Positions 23,295-33,116 of a DNA stretch of 64,000 nucleotides are shown one piece after another. Each line of letters opens with the position of its first letter. The first letter of the stretch is position 1. Source of the stretch: Globomyces pollinis-pini (taxonomy: Eukaryota > Chytridiomycota > Chytridiomycetes > Rhizophydiales > Globomycetaceae); assembly GCA_025399215.1 (NCBI GenBank), contig MU621111.1, positions 9,684-73,683 on the forward strand, read 5' to 3'. Under the pieces are notes generated by a model. It was not told where the DNA came from. It searched no databases and worked only from the letters and a program-made list of their open reading frames with translations. The position numbers and the translations under genes are program-made.

Positions 23295-23633
23295 TTACCG
23301 CTCTGAATGGTGTATAATGTCATGTTGGTAGACTTGATTCAATCGATAATATCCAAGTGAATACCCAAACTGATTTCCAAGATACGATGAACCAAACGTA
23401 CAAAGCGTCACTGTTGGAATTGTTTTCCATAGTTTAAATTTCTTGAATTTACTTAATGTAAATCCAATTCCAATTCCAAAACTTGCTCCTGCAATTGCTA
23501 TACAAATGTTACTAAAATGAACTATACTGGACATGATCATAACTCTAGGGATACTGTTAAGAGATCTCGTATGCTCCTCATTAAGAGTGTTATTCCTGTA
23601 GGCGATCATCAACGTTTTCTCATGTCTGGTCAT
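23295..23633 (-). CDS. Small two-span membrane protein, family member 1
   Basis: One of three related proteins in the window (others at 48882-49555 and 53005-53674). After removal of a 30-nt intron the core reads NSIPRVMIMSTIAGASFGIG, then a Lys-rich turn (SKFKKFKLWK) and a second hydrophobic segment TVTLCTFGSSYLGNQFGY. The shared pattern is an Asp/Glu-Lys-rich N-terminal helix, a Gly-rich first span, a basic K/W turn with a Pro, and a Gly-rich second span. It resembles the layout of small mitochondrial or ER membrane proteins such as OCIA-domain proteins, but not their cysteines. The function is unknown. The C-terminus may continue into another exon. Confidence 0.6.
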   Translation of the reverse strand: MTRHEKTLMIAYRNNTLNEEHTRSLNSIPRVMIMSSIVHFSNICIAIAGASFGIGIGFTLSKFKKFKLWKTIPTVTLCTFGSSYLGNQFGYSLGYYRLNQVYQHDIIHHSER

Positions 23634-23703
23634 TATTAAAAAAGGTTAAAATGAACGGAAAAATTGAAACCTTTAGAATTTCTAATCTCTTCGAACCCGC
23701 TCT

Positions 23704-23756
23704 TTAATCGATGAGTTCTGTACAACAGCAACAGTCGAAATGAGCTCATCGATTAA
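23704..23756. repeat. Perfect 12-bp inverted repeat (hairpin)
   Basis: TTAATCGATGAG (23704-23715) and CTCATCGATTAA (23745-23756) are exact reverse complements separated by 29 bases. The pair sits between PRP4 and the small membrane protein gene, both on the minus strand. It could be a transcript 3' hairpin of PRP4, a dyad binding site in the next promoter, or chance. Confidence 0.5.
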
Positions 23757-23817
23757 CCCATTTTGTTGTTTTGTAACTAAAAAATGCTAAGAAAGGGAAT
23801 TATTAAACCAATGGTAT

Positions 23818-25827
23818 TTATTGTCGCGCATACAATTTGAATGATCGATCATATAGGGATGTTGCAATATATTCACCATCTATGTGTTAAAAAGCGATGG
23901 TTACCTCCACTCAGATCTGCACACATCACTCTGCCTTCAATACCACTCAAAGACTACTATGAGTATATATGCTTACCTTGATAGGTTTGTAATCACCATC
24001 CGTCCACAGTTTACATGTCCCATCGTAGGAGCTAGAAACAATGTAACTCCCATCGTGTAAATGTCTTCGAAGAGTATCTCCTGGCTGATTGACACACTCT
24101 GGATCAAAATCTCCATGTCTTTCGTCAACCTCCATTTCGGGGTTATTGTTAATTGTGTTAATTGTCCAATTCTCGTATTTTTTTGATTCAAAAGCATCAG
24201 TTGCATGCCAATATCGAACTTGGGTAACAGAGCTCTTGTGAGCTGGTATAGTATATATACAAGAAGCAGCACGAATATCTAATATTAATCATAAATACAT
24301 CATCTACCCCATATTCTGATTGTATTGTCTTCACCTGCCTAACGATATTAATGCGTAATTTCATCACCGTTGCTAACTGATATCCATTTGGTGACCAGTC
24401 TATTGCCAATATAGGTTTTATATGGGATTTTAACACCATAATGGACCTACCAGTACGTAAATCCCACACTCTACCAATTGAATCCATACCGCTAATTCAT
24501 TAATAGTTACATGTTAATACCCAGTTGCTACTAGACTAGAAAATGTTACTAAAAAATGAATTACGCTCCATCATTCTGGAATCCAATAGCAAAAACCTCT
24601 CTTGAGTGACCTTCTTGAAGTAGTAGTTCTCTCTCAGTCTCGACATCCCAAAATCTCCAACTTGTGTCAAAACTTGCAAATGAGTGAAAAAAGAAAAATA
24701 CCTGGCAGTTCCTACAAATCTGCCAGACGGGTGAAATGCTAATCTGGCAACTCTCATATCATGCCCATCTAACTTGCCAATTGGTGTATCTCTAGGATTG
24801 AGCACTAAAAACATTTACTGGGCTAATGACCAAAGGTGTACCCCACCATCAGTAGCACCAGTTACCAGGTTGACAGCGTTTGGAGATTGAGATAGTGTGG
24901 CCTGTGGGTGCCAATCCAATCCACTAACTCTATCTCGGTGACCTAGAATAAGGTTACAATAATGTGATACCTTTTAAAGATAACAAGCATTCTGAATTGG
25001 GAATAGACCAAATTTTCGTCACTCCACTCCAAGAAGCGGTTGCTAGAAGCTTTGAATTTTTGGAAAACAGACAATATCCAATTGGTCGCTCATCCCCGAA
25101 TTGCAAAGATTTAGTTTCAAAACTCTAACATTAAATAAGTTGTGACATACCCTCAATCCTGAATACCAATCGTGACGTAAACGCTTTCTAGTTGCAAAAG
25201 GTACTTTCAGTTCGTCTTGGTGTAATTTCAATCGTGCTTGAGCTCTTGCAACATTAATATAAATGATCTAGTACTTTTCAATTGAATAGTCCAAGATAAA
25301 CTTTCTTGCAGTCCTCAACTCGTCGATTCCATAAGTGAAAAATTCTGTGGTTTGAACTTCTTCTTCTTCATCACTAATGGGATATATTAAAGGAATTTGA
25401 CATTTTTACCTTGACTCTTCAAAATCAACATCTTCACCCCTTAATAATCTGTCTGTGATGATATTTTTTAAACGCTCTCGTCTTTCAGCAGGCTAAATAT
25501 CAAACAATAAAATATTACTCCTTCTCCAAACAATGTCATTGGTTCATAAATCTCCCTCAATCTATTTCTAACTTTCTGATCATCTGTAGGAACAATGACA
25601 GTTTGAGACAATTTCTAAGAATTATGAGTATATTTGATTACTTTTTTCTCAAATTGCTCCATCAATTCATCTTTATGATCCATTGGAACTTGAGTCTCAT
25701 CAACTAAATCATCCAAGGTCATTCCAGTTGAATCTCCAAGCTCATTTGATTTTTCCAAAATTGTTGCTCCTTTCCCTTTTCCTCGTTCTGATGACTCAAT
25801 ACTTCCAAAGTGTATCCTTTCACTCAT
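23818..25827 (-). CDS. PRP4: U4/U6 small nuclear ribonucleoprotein PRP4 (PRPF4)
   Basis: A spliceosome subunit of the U4/U6-U5 tri-snRNP. The N-terminal part has the PRP4/SFM motif EPMTLFGEG with PAERRERLK, preceded by IHFGSIE and [21 protein letters not shown] seven-blade WD40 propeller fills the rest (for example [44 protein letters not shown] and finally SFKLY). The end [20 protein letters not shown] is reached through two short introns. The gene has more than ten introns of about 20-35 nt, among the most fragmented in the window, in a gene whose own product acts in splicing. The start MSERIHFG is chosen because conservation begins there. Confidence 0.93.
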
Positions 25828-25940
25828 CTTCAAAAAAGTTTTTTCAAAACCTTGATTCAAATACCTCTGGTACAAATAATTTATTTAAAGGATAAACTAC
25901 GATACATTCAACTTGACGAATATGAAGCACGTTTATGAGT

Positions 25941-26520
25941 TCAATAATCCTTTCTCCGACTTGCTTTCACATCTGATCGTTTTGTTTTCATCTTTAATTT
26001 CCTACTCTGTTCTGCTGCTTTAAGTGCTTTCACTCGCTCTTTAGTTGCTTCTGAAGTTTCTCCAGGAACAACTGCCACTTCGTTTATATCTTGGTATAAC
26101 TTTGTTAAACAATCTTCAAAGTTTTGTTTTTGAGTTCTAAATTGGTCTGAATTAACCATATACTCATCACGTCTATTCACTTTGTTTGGAAACTACCTTA
26201 AGTACTGTATTATCTACCTTCTTTCGTAATTCAGTCTTTATAACAGCAGGTAACCATTGAACTTTAGCAATTGGAAATTTAATATCCACCTTTGAGTTAA
26301 CTAAACATTAAAGTGGTATGATTAAAATACTTTTGTTTACATTCTGGCCTCCTGGACCACTTGAACGTGAATATGTGATATTCAAATCCTCTATTTATTA
26401 TTAGTACAAAGTTAAGTTACCTGAACGGATGCAAGCTTTATTAAAAGACGCTTTGAATGCCTTGATGATTTCTAATTCACTTGTATTATACGTATTTCGC
26501 AGTATTCGAGTAATGAACAT
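25941..26520 (-). CDS. Mitochondrial peptidyl-tRNA hydrolase, ICT1/MRPL58-like (GGQ release factor domain)
   Basis: A codon-independent release factor that frees nascent chains from stalled mitochondrial ribosomes; in animals it is an integral large-subunit protein. The spliced product starts MFITRILRN, a short basic leader compatible with mitochondrial import. It then has the catalytic GGQ in SSGPGGQNVNKVNSK and a Lys/Arg-rich C-terminal helix (KLKMKTKRSDVKASRRKDY), both diagnostic of ICT1 and bacterial ArfB. Introns of about 21-31 nt separate four exons. The family cannot be mistaken for RF1/RF2 because codon-recognition domains are absent. Confidence 0.9.
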
Positions 26521-26691
26521 CTTTTATTAGGGAACAATTTTTTATGATTTCAATAGTGTTGAGCTCCCCAATCAGATCGCGACTGCTATTGGCCTTTCCA
26601 ATACAGAAGAGATCATTGCATTCATTGTCCTATTAGAAATTCATTTTTTTGAATGAAGTGTCTGTCTGATGAAATCTTTCTTTTTATCTTC

Positions 26692-28245
26692 ATGGCATTT
26701 TCATTTGGAGCTTCATCTACAGGATTTGGACAACCTGCAGCACCAGCAACTAGTGCCTTTGGCCAACCTGCAGCTAATACAGCTCAGAATACAGGATTCT
26801 CCTTCGGTGCTCAAAATCAAAACCAAGCTGCAAATCCAGCTGCGTCAAATACTGGATTCTCTTTTGGTCAAACTAATACAAATACAAATACTGGAAATCA
26901 GCAGCCTGCTGGATCTAACTTGTTTGGTCAACAGAATACCACTAATACTTTTGGCCAACAATCAAATACAGGTGGATTTGGACAACAAGCAACAACTGGT
27001 TTTGGTCAACCTGCAGCTAATACCTTTGGGCAAAAGCCATTATTTGGTAACCAAACCCAGCAACCAACGCAATCTCTGTTTGGAAATAATCAACAACAAT
27101 CAAATGCATTTGGAACAAATCAACAACAACCAACACAATCTCTATTTGGTAACAACCAGCAACAACAACCAAATCAATCTTTGTTTGGTAACAATCAACA
27201 ACAGCAGCAAAATAAGTCGCTCTTTGGAAATAACACACAACCTACCACTTCATTATTTGGACAACAACCAACTCAATCCTTATTTGGTAATAACCAGCAA
27301 CAGCAACAATTCCAACAACAAGTACAACAGCAACCACAAGTAACTGATCTTGTAAGTTATGCTGCTGCTTGTTGGGATCCATCGCATCCTGCTTGCAAAT
27401 TCAAAGTAAGCATTCAAACATATTCTAAACCCATCAGTATTATTTTTACAATATGGTTCATCCATCTGAAGTTCATTTATACCAACCAAATCCAAATGAA
27501 GATCGTGCACTTTATGAACAAGCTCAAACAAATAATCCAGATCCAAGCTGGTAACTCTAAGTGTATATAACAGAATAGTATGGTTCCAGTTCTGGCTGTA
27601 GGATTTGAAGGATTAAAAGTTCGTTTGGATAGTCAAGAAGAACAATACAAGACTCATAAAGAGAAATTACAAGTAAGTTACCAATAAAATCTAATGGATG
27701 TTTTGGAATTCAATATTCGATTAGAAAAATTACAACAGATTCATACAGTTGAAACCGTGGTAAAGATTGAAACTTATCGACGAAAACAACGACAAATTGT
27801 GCAAAAAATCTTGACTGTAAAAACAAATCTATTATATAGCTAATACTAGTTGATGAAAAATGTTCAACTATTACGCAACCGCGGATATTCATTGCGAACG
27901 GAAGAAGAAGGATTATTATCAGCCTTGAAAACAATGGAACAAGATTTATCAAAACCATCCGTCTTTCGAGGTCGATTGAATGAAATCTGGGCAACTGTTC
28001 AACAATTAAAGGACGCGGATAAGTTGGGTAATTTGAATGGTGATGATTGGTATGTATTGAATGATCCAGAAAGTTTGAAAACAACTACACAAGTAATTTT
28101 TTTAGTTGAAATTTTGATGGTTTTTTAGACACTTTATGGTATTTCAAAGGGATTGAAGGAATTAACGTTGGTTACAAAAGAAGATCAAGAGACATTAACA
28201 TCAATTGAACGAGGGTATCAAGAATCAGCATTTAGAAAGTTCTAA
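26692..28245 (+). CDS. NUP54: Nucleoporin NUP54 (Nup57 in yeast)
   Basis: An FG nucleoporin of the central Nup62-Nup54-Nup58 transport channel. The N-terminal 225 residues are FG, GLFG-like and SLFGNN repeats in a Gln/Asn/Thr-rich context. The C-terminal half matches NUP54: CKFKYYFYNMVHPSE, DPSCMVPVLAVGFEGL, a coiled coil (ETYRRKQRQIVQKIL), LLRNRGYSLRTEEEGL and FRGRLNEIW. Introns of about 28-50 nt join the exons; one near 27675 is less certain. Translation probably starts at the ATG before AFSFGASS; an in-frame ATG 39 bases upstream is less likely. Confidence 0.92.
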
Positions 28246-28407
28246 TATAATACATTGATTCACAAAATATCATTGTTATTTTTTCAATTAAATAAATTTG
28301 ATGTCATTTTCATGACCTTTTCTAAAAATTATTTGTATATTAAAACATTGAAAATAAATACAGAGTTGTAAGAGCAAAGAGGTGTATATTAAACCTGCTA
28401 AATGAAA

Positions 28408-30537
28408 TCAAGCATAAGAAATAACTTCCAAAGGAGATCCACCACGCATCATCATACAAGCGACAATTTCTTTAATAAATTCCTCTAAACAAACACAATT
28501 CTTTAATATTTCCAAATCATGATTTAAGTCTTCAGTAGGGAATTCTTCAGGTTGACTATTATCAATCATATGTTGTTTTAGCAATAACATTCTCATTTCA
28601 AAATTCGGGATTTGTTTTTGATAGGTTGCGTATTCGGATAAAAGGTTGGTAAAGATGGAGAGGAGTGTGATGGGTGTGGTAGGGATAGGATTGGATTCGG
28701 AGCTAATTGGAATTCCAATGGGATCGAATAATGCTTGGAATAGGATAGGGTTAGGTTGAGTCGCTAATAAGGTAATTATTCCAGTTAATGCAATATTGAT
28801 TTTCATGGAATGCGAATAAAATGATTGGACCTTATTCAACAGTTTCATCAACGTTGGATCTGATCGCAATAATGATATTTTTTCATATGGGGATACGTAC
28901 TTTTCTGCAGTTGTTTTTTGTTGATCTTTAACTTCACTCTTTTTGGGTTGGTTATGGCGAGTTAAAAGTGTTGAAATAGCATCCGATAAATACGTATCTA
29001 GATTCGATTGAGTGCTAGAAGTTCCTTTGGGCAACAATGGAAGGTATTGTGAAATAAGTGACATATGATCTATGATATAATTACAAAAAAACCGGTGAAA
29101 ATACCTTGAATGTTGACTTCTTGTGGAGTCTTGGGATTCTTTGGACATTTTTCTATCAACATTGTTAAAGTAATATCAGAATGATTTGACAACAAATTGG
29201 AAAGTATTTGAATGACCGATACCACCACATCTTCTGATAAAGAATTCAGTTTAGACAAAAGTATATCACGAGTACGTAATGTAGAGATATCATCTGATTC
29301 ATCTTCACTTGACAGAATGAATTTTGATAATTCAACAATCATGGATTCTTCCGTTGTCAAATCCAGCATCGTTTGTAAATAAAAGAGAGATGTAATTGTA
29401 GATCCATCGAAATCAGAACAAGAGTTGATTGAAGACAAAACAACTTGTCCCTACAATTTAATAATCGTTCATCAGTACCAAGAAAAAAGTGGTGAATTGT
29501 GACAAGATATCTTTTTTGACAGTGTCACTCACACATTGACGTACACATGATTGTAAGAATTTATAAAATGAAGTAAAGGCATTCAGATCATTATCAAATT
29601 CTTGCAGTAACCCATTACCAAACTGTGCACGACGTGATTGTCGTTCAATGCCAGGCAATACATGTGGTAACTGTGCAAAAAGACCAGAGAGTGATGCGAT
29701 GATGATGGATGAGAATTCAGTTTGAAGAATATACTTTTCTAAATCAGATTTCAAACAATTAGTCAATAACATTTCAAACGAAGCTCTCGAAAACTCTCCC
29801 AATTCGGTATCCAAGTGAACTATAATAAGAGATTGTTATGTTACTGTATTGAATTAAATGATCAAAAATAGGGAATTCAATCTTTGATTCATTTTTATGA
29901 TTGGAAAGAAATAGATTCAACAATTCAATAGATTCAAAGATTTTGATTGAAATGTAGTATTCCAGTTCGATCAATTCATCAGATAAGCGTTGATCGTTGG
30001 TGAGTCGTGTGAGTGGAGCATGAATAACTGAATTGTATCTATACAAAGTTAGCAAATAAAATAAGAGAAAACAGAGTATTGATATGCTGCTATATGATAG
30101 AACAAGAGTGTGGAACATACAAGAGGTGAGGTTCTAGAAATGCAACCAAAGATGCCGAGAATTTAATAATAGTAGCTCTATAAGCCAAATCCACTTCAGA
30201 TAACGTCACCAATTTCTCCAACAATTGATTCTCTAGAAAGTAATCCATACAAACACCTGTATCAACCACATTAGTATTCTTTGCCTGTTCCTTCAACAAA
30301 ACATCTAAAATCAAATCCAAAGAAGATTGAATATTAGAACTATTTAAAGGTTTCTCCAATTGTAATTCATTAATGACAGTATCAAAAGCACTTTGAAACT
30401 AACAAGTATGAGATTGATAGTTATTATACTTGATCGATTGGTGAGATTAGACTGATATGATTGAATGCTTTTGTAGTATCGTCTCTTAATTGAACAAGTC
30501 TTGTTTTTAATTCATCGAATAAACCAAAACTGGACAT
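28408..30537 (-). CDS. FHIP family protein (FTS-Hook-FHIP dynein adaptor, FAM160/RAI16-like)
   Basis: A subunit of the FTS-Hook-FHIP complex that links early endosomes to dynein for movement on microtubules. Family landmarks in order are an N-terminal helix (LFDELKTRL), TGVCMDYFLENQLLEKL, VIHAPLTRL, the central SLSGLFAQLPHVLP, DGSTITSLFYLQTML, and near the end LISQYLPLLPKG with LLNKVQSFYSHSMKINIALTGIITLLA. All are connected by short introns. The start is the ATG before SSFGLFDELK, from which the reading frame is consistent. The length of about 650 residues is shorter than the animal homologues. The Hook and FTS partners are not in the window. Confidence 0.86.
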
Positions 30538-30811
30538 GTTTGAAAAAGTCAAGTTTTGGATGATTTTAGTGGCAAAGATTCTGTAGTCGTTGAAAACCCG
30601 TAAATACTTTAATGGTAGTTTTTTGATACTAATATCCTGATGAATGATAATAGTTTTTAGTATCAAGATCCTATTGAATTATTATGATACAGATCTATAT
30701 TTCTCAAAAAGACAAGAGTCCAATCTATTTATAAAAAGGATTTATTTAATGACTGAAAAGCATACAAAAATGACAATAAGGTAAAATGGAAGAAAAAACA
30801 AAACTGAAGAT

Positions 30812-31048
30812 TCACAAAGCCATGAATCGAGGACGTTGTAAGGATTTGGATGATACCACTTTAGGTCTAACGATATCAAGTAGTTCCTGGCAAGCGGAAA
30901 AGTGATCATTCTGTAATTCTTCATCCAAAGCAAACAATTCAAAGGAAGGTACTTTAACATTTGTTTTAGTGAGTTTCCTAGGTTTGGGACAAAGTAATTG
31001 AATGTCATGAGAATCCATTTGAGTAGGTAACTGTACAGGGGTAGACAT
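30812..31048 (-). CDS. Small unrecognised protein (78 residues)
   Basis: A short open frame with a codon composition like its neighbours: MSTPVQLPTQMDSHD... with a basic PKPRKLTK segment, an acidic FELFALDEELQ and a basic end (SSKSLQRPRFMAL). No domain is recognised. The frame stays open upstream, but a TATA-like ATATAAAAG lies about 60 bases before this ATG on the same strand and argues for the short form. The charge pattern is that of a small regulatory or intrinsically disordered protein. It may also have an intron-joined upstream exon that I could not define. Confidence 0.45.
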   Translation of the reverse strand: MSTPVQLPTQMDSHDIQLLCPKPRKLTKTNVKVPSFELFALDEELQNDHFSACQELLDIVRPKVVSSKSLQRPRFMAL

Positions 31049-31106
31049 TGCTTGAGTCATGAGAGATATAAATAGAAAGACTGGGAGAGTTAAGTGAAAA
31101 GGAGAT

Positions 31107-31116
31107 GCTTTTATAT
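31107..31116 (-). promoter_or_regulatory. TATA-like box of the small protein gene
   Basis: The minus-strand sequence ATATAAAAGC lies about 60 bases upstream of the ATG at 31048, a usual TATA distance for a fungal gene. It lies within the longer open frame, which favours the shorter protein. Confidence 0.4.
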
Positions 31117-32322
31117 GTGACCTGGACGGCTCACGTACTCCGTCCAAGGCGAAACACACAGCATGGTCAATATTTTTCATATGAGAGCCGTACAAAGGCA
31201 ATGTGAATGCGCTGCAGCAGCTTGTACATCCAACTTTGGAAAATGAAGTTGGCATAAGGTGTTATAATGGTAGTTGGTATGATCAGAGTATTCTTAACTA
31301 AGGGACTAATGTTTTTTTTTATCAGTTTCAATTTATGGCCAATTGGTCTTGATCCGCAGTGTAACAAACCCACAGACTCTCTTCATCTTGATTCTGCCGC
31401 CTTCCATCAACTATCCCTCTATCAACTATCCAACTGCCCTTTTATCAATCCTTTCTCTAATCCTCATCCCATTTGATTCTCCACAATCCCATCTCTCTAA
31501 AAAAGAAACGGCTCTTTGTGCGACTCACACTGACTGCTTTTGATTCTCCACTTATTCCCAATTCATTATTCACAATCACATTCCTGCATACACCTCGTAT
31601 GATCAAAGACTGTCAATGTCGGTCTCCAATCACACTACCATTCTGAGTCCTCAATTGAGTCGATTCTTTCTAGTGTTTTTCATCTCTTTAGGTTTGATCT
31701 CCCACTGACTTATTGCCCTAATATATTTTAATTATACCCCATCAATATTATTCATCAGTTGAACACAGTCTATTCCATCACCACAAATCATCTTATTATA
31801 TTTTCAGTCTACCAATCGTTAATAATTATTGAATTATTGGTGGAGTATTATTAACTATAAATCAACTATGTATCATTCATTACTCATTCTATTAATGGTT
31901 GCCTAGTTGTTTAGTTGGGCACACTTTCGGATTATTACGTCCACAGGCTCCTAATCCGATCCCCTATCCCCTTTAGAATTCCTCAACTAACCAAATTAGC
32001 CCATAACATTCTTGTGTCCACCACTTCTCAACACGCTTTGTGGCTCTTACAACCAACTCCCAAACCCATTTCAACCCCCTGTGCAATGATTATTGGTACA
32101 ATCGATTATGGAATTCTAGAATTCGAATCAAATTACTTGATTAATTGTTCAAATAACTGCATTGCATTGTCATGACCCTTTGAAATTTTTTAATTATGAT
32201 AAAGGCTGAAACTCTTTACCTACCAACACCCATATGGTTGTTAATTGAGATATCAGATGACACCACCATCGAAACACCACATTATTAAGCTTTCTCCACG
32301 TTCACAGTTAATGAACAGCCTA
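31117..32322. other. Gene-poor interval
   Basis: About 1.2 kb without a gene I can support, the longest such stretch in the window. It has a pyrimidine-rich run at about 31370-31540 (repeated CTATC and CAATCC-type words) and several short frames on both strands without conserved words or splice structure. It borders the inverted-repeat element at 32333 and may contain older transposon debris or an unrecognised non-coding RNA. Confidence 0.5.
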
Positions 32323-32332
32323 CTAATGCAAG
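32323..32332. repeat. Left target-site duplication of the inverted-repeat element
   Basis: CTAATGCAAG occurs immediately outside the left terminal inverted repeat and again, in the same orientation, at 32931-32940 immediately outside the right one. A 10-bp direct duplication is the size left by Mutator-like (9-11 bp) transposases. Confidence 0.8.
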
Positions 32333-32410
32333 TAGTATAGATAGGGCAGCGGATGATACCAGTGCTCTTAACCGATAATTACTAATGGATAATGTCCGAA
32401 GTTGTTGAAA
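32333..32410 (+). repeat. Left terminal inverted repeat (78 bp)
   Basis: Begins TAGTATAGATAGGGC and ends near GAAGTTGTTGAAA. It matches the reverse complement of 32853-32930 at 69 of 78 positions. Confidence 0.88.
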
Positions 32411-32415
32411 TGTGA

Positions 32416-32672
32416 ATATTGCCTTTAACTTAGACCTTCAAATCATGTCTCGTTGGAAAACCTTTGGTTTCAATGGAGGTTGGGCCTTGGCCAAACAGAT
32501 TTTCAAGCTTCTCCTGCTTGCCTGAAAAGAACCTTTATGCTGCTCCGGCTAGAGCTAATCCTCCAGCAAGTAAAGCAGTGCCATTGATCGGTTCGTCATC
32601 TCTGTCGCTATCATCATTCATGAAAGTGGGAAAAACTGGGGAATTTCTGTTTAACTTTCGCAGACATGTTAA
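32416..32672 (-). pseudogene. Degenerate reading frame inside the inverted-repeat element
   Basis: On the minus strand a frame begins near MNDDSDRDDEPING, passes through ALLAGGLALAGAA, meets a TAA stop, then continues in the same frame as RFFSGKQEKLENLFGQGPTS...RHDLKV to a second stop. Codon-like composition on both sides of the stop suggests a broken gene fragment, possibly captured by the transposon. The Gly/Ala-rich hydrophobic stretch is vaguely like the N-terminus of Pam18/DNAJC19, but no J domain is present. An intron spanning the stop cannot be excluded, although no canonical one is visible. Confidence 0.4.
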
Positions 32673-32852
32673 ATTCGGTGAAAAATCTGGGGCCATCAGA
32701 TCTTGTACATTTAAAACATTGGCATGAGTGTACGTTTAAAGCATTGGTATTAGTCTGGCACTATATGCGCCTGATAATTCACACTTAAAATGCTATCTAC
32801 TCTAATATCCTAACGTTTTTGACCCTAGGTTCCTATCTCAATAACTTGCTAT

Positions 32853-32930
32853 TTTCGACAACTTCGGACATTATTCATTGGTAATTATTGGTAAAGAAAA
32901 CTGGTACCATCCGATGCCCTATCTATACTA
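32853..32930 (-). repeat. Right terminal inverted repeat (78 bp)
   Basis: Reverse complement of the left terminal repeat with nine differences. The outer end abuts the right copy of the duplication CTAATGCAAG. Confidence 0.88.
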
Positions 32931-32940
32931 CTAATGCAAG
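32931..32940. repeat. Right target-site duplication of the inverted-repeat element
   Basis: CTAATGCAAG, identical to 32323-32332 and in the same orientation. Confidence 0.8.
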
Positions 32941-33116
32941 AATAAAATGAATTGTTTGAGTAAAATTTAAACACTTTATTTTCAACATCAATCTCACATT
33001 TGATTGAGTCTAGAATTATTAAACAAGTATATATCAATTTCAATCACGAACTTCAATACAGAAATATATTATCAAGCGAAACAAAAGAATAGTAGATATT
33101 ACAAGGATCATAACTG

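Larger units (their letters stand above)
32333..32930. mobile_element. Non-autonomous DNA transposon (MITE or Mutator-like, 598 bp)
   Basis: Terminal inverted repeats of 78 bp (32333-32410 and the complement of 32853-32930) begin TAGTATAGATAGGGC on both ends and differ at 9 of 78 positions, about 88 percent identity. A perfect 10-bp direct repeat CTAATGCAAG flanks the element. Long terminal repeats and a 9-11-bp duplication are the signature of Mutator-like elements and their MITE derivatives. The inside (about 440 bp) has no transposase; it holds a degenerate reading frame on the minus strand. The age suggested by 12 percent divergence of the ends is moderate. The transposase that moved it is not in the window. 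Confidence 0.85.

Noticed and set aside
23670..23700. T-loop-like TCGAACCC suggesting a tRNA on the minus strand
   Set aside because: The bases on either side do not form a TpsiC stem and no anticodon or acceptor stem is found.
27710..28084. 124-residue frame on the minus strand
   Set aside because: Antisense to the NUP54 coiled-coil exons, which are strongly supported by family similarity.
31267..31543. Two overlapping plus-strand frames with Leu/Ile/Pro-rich sequence
   Set aside because: They fall in a pyrimidine-rich tract that by itself produces such residues; no conserved word, no splice signals.
31915..32175. 86-residue plus-strand frame
   Set aside because: No ATG in a good context, no family likeness, and it lies in the gene-poor interval.
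32464..32727. Plus-strand frame across the MITE
   Set aside because: The minus-strand frame is more codon-like; the plus frame is probably its shadow.
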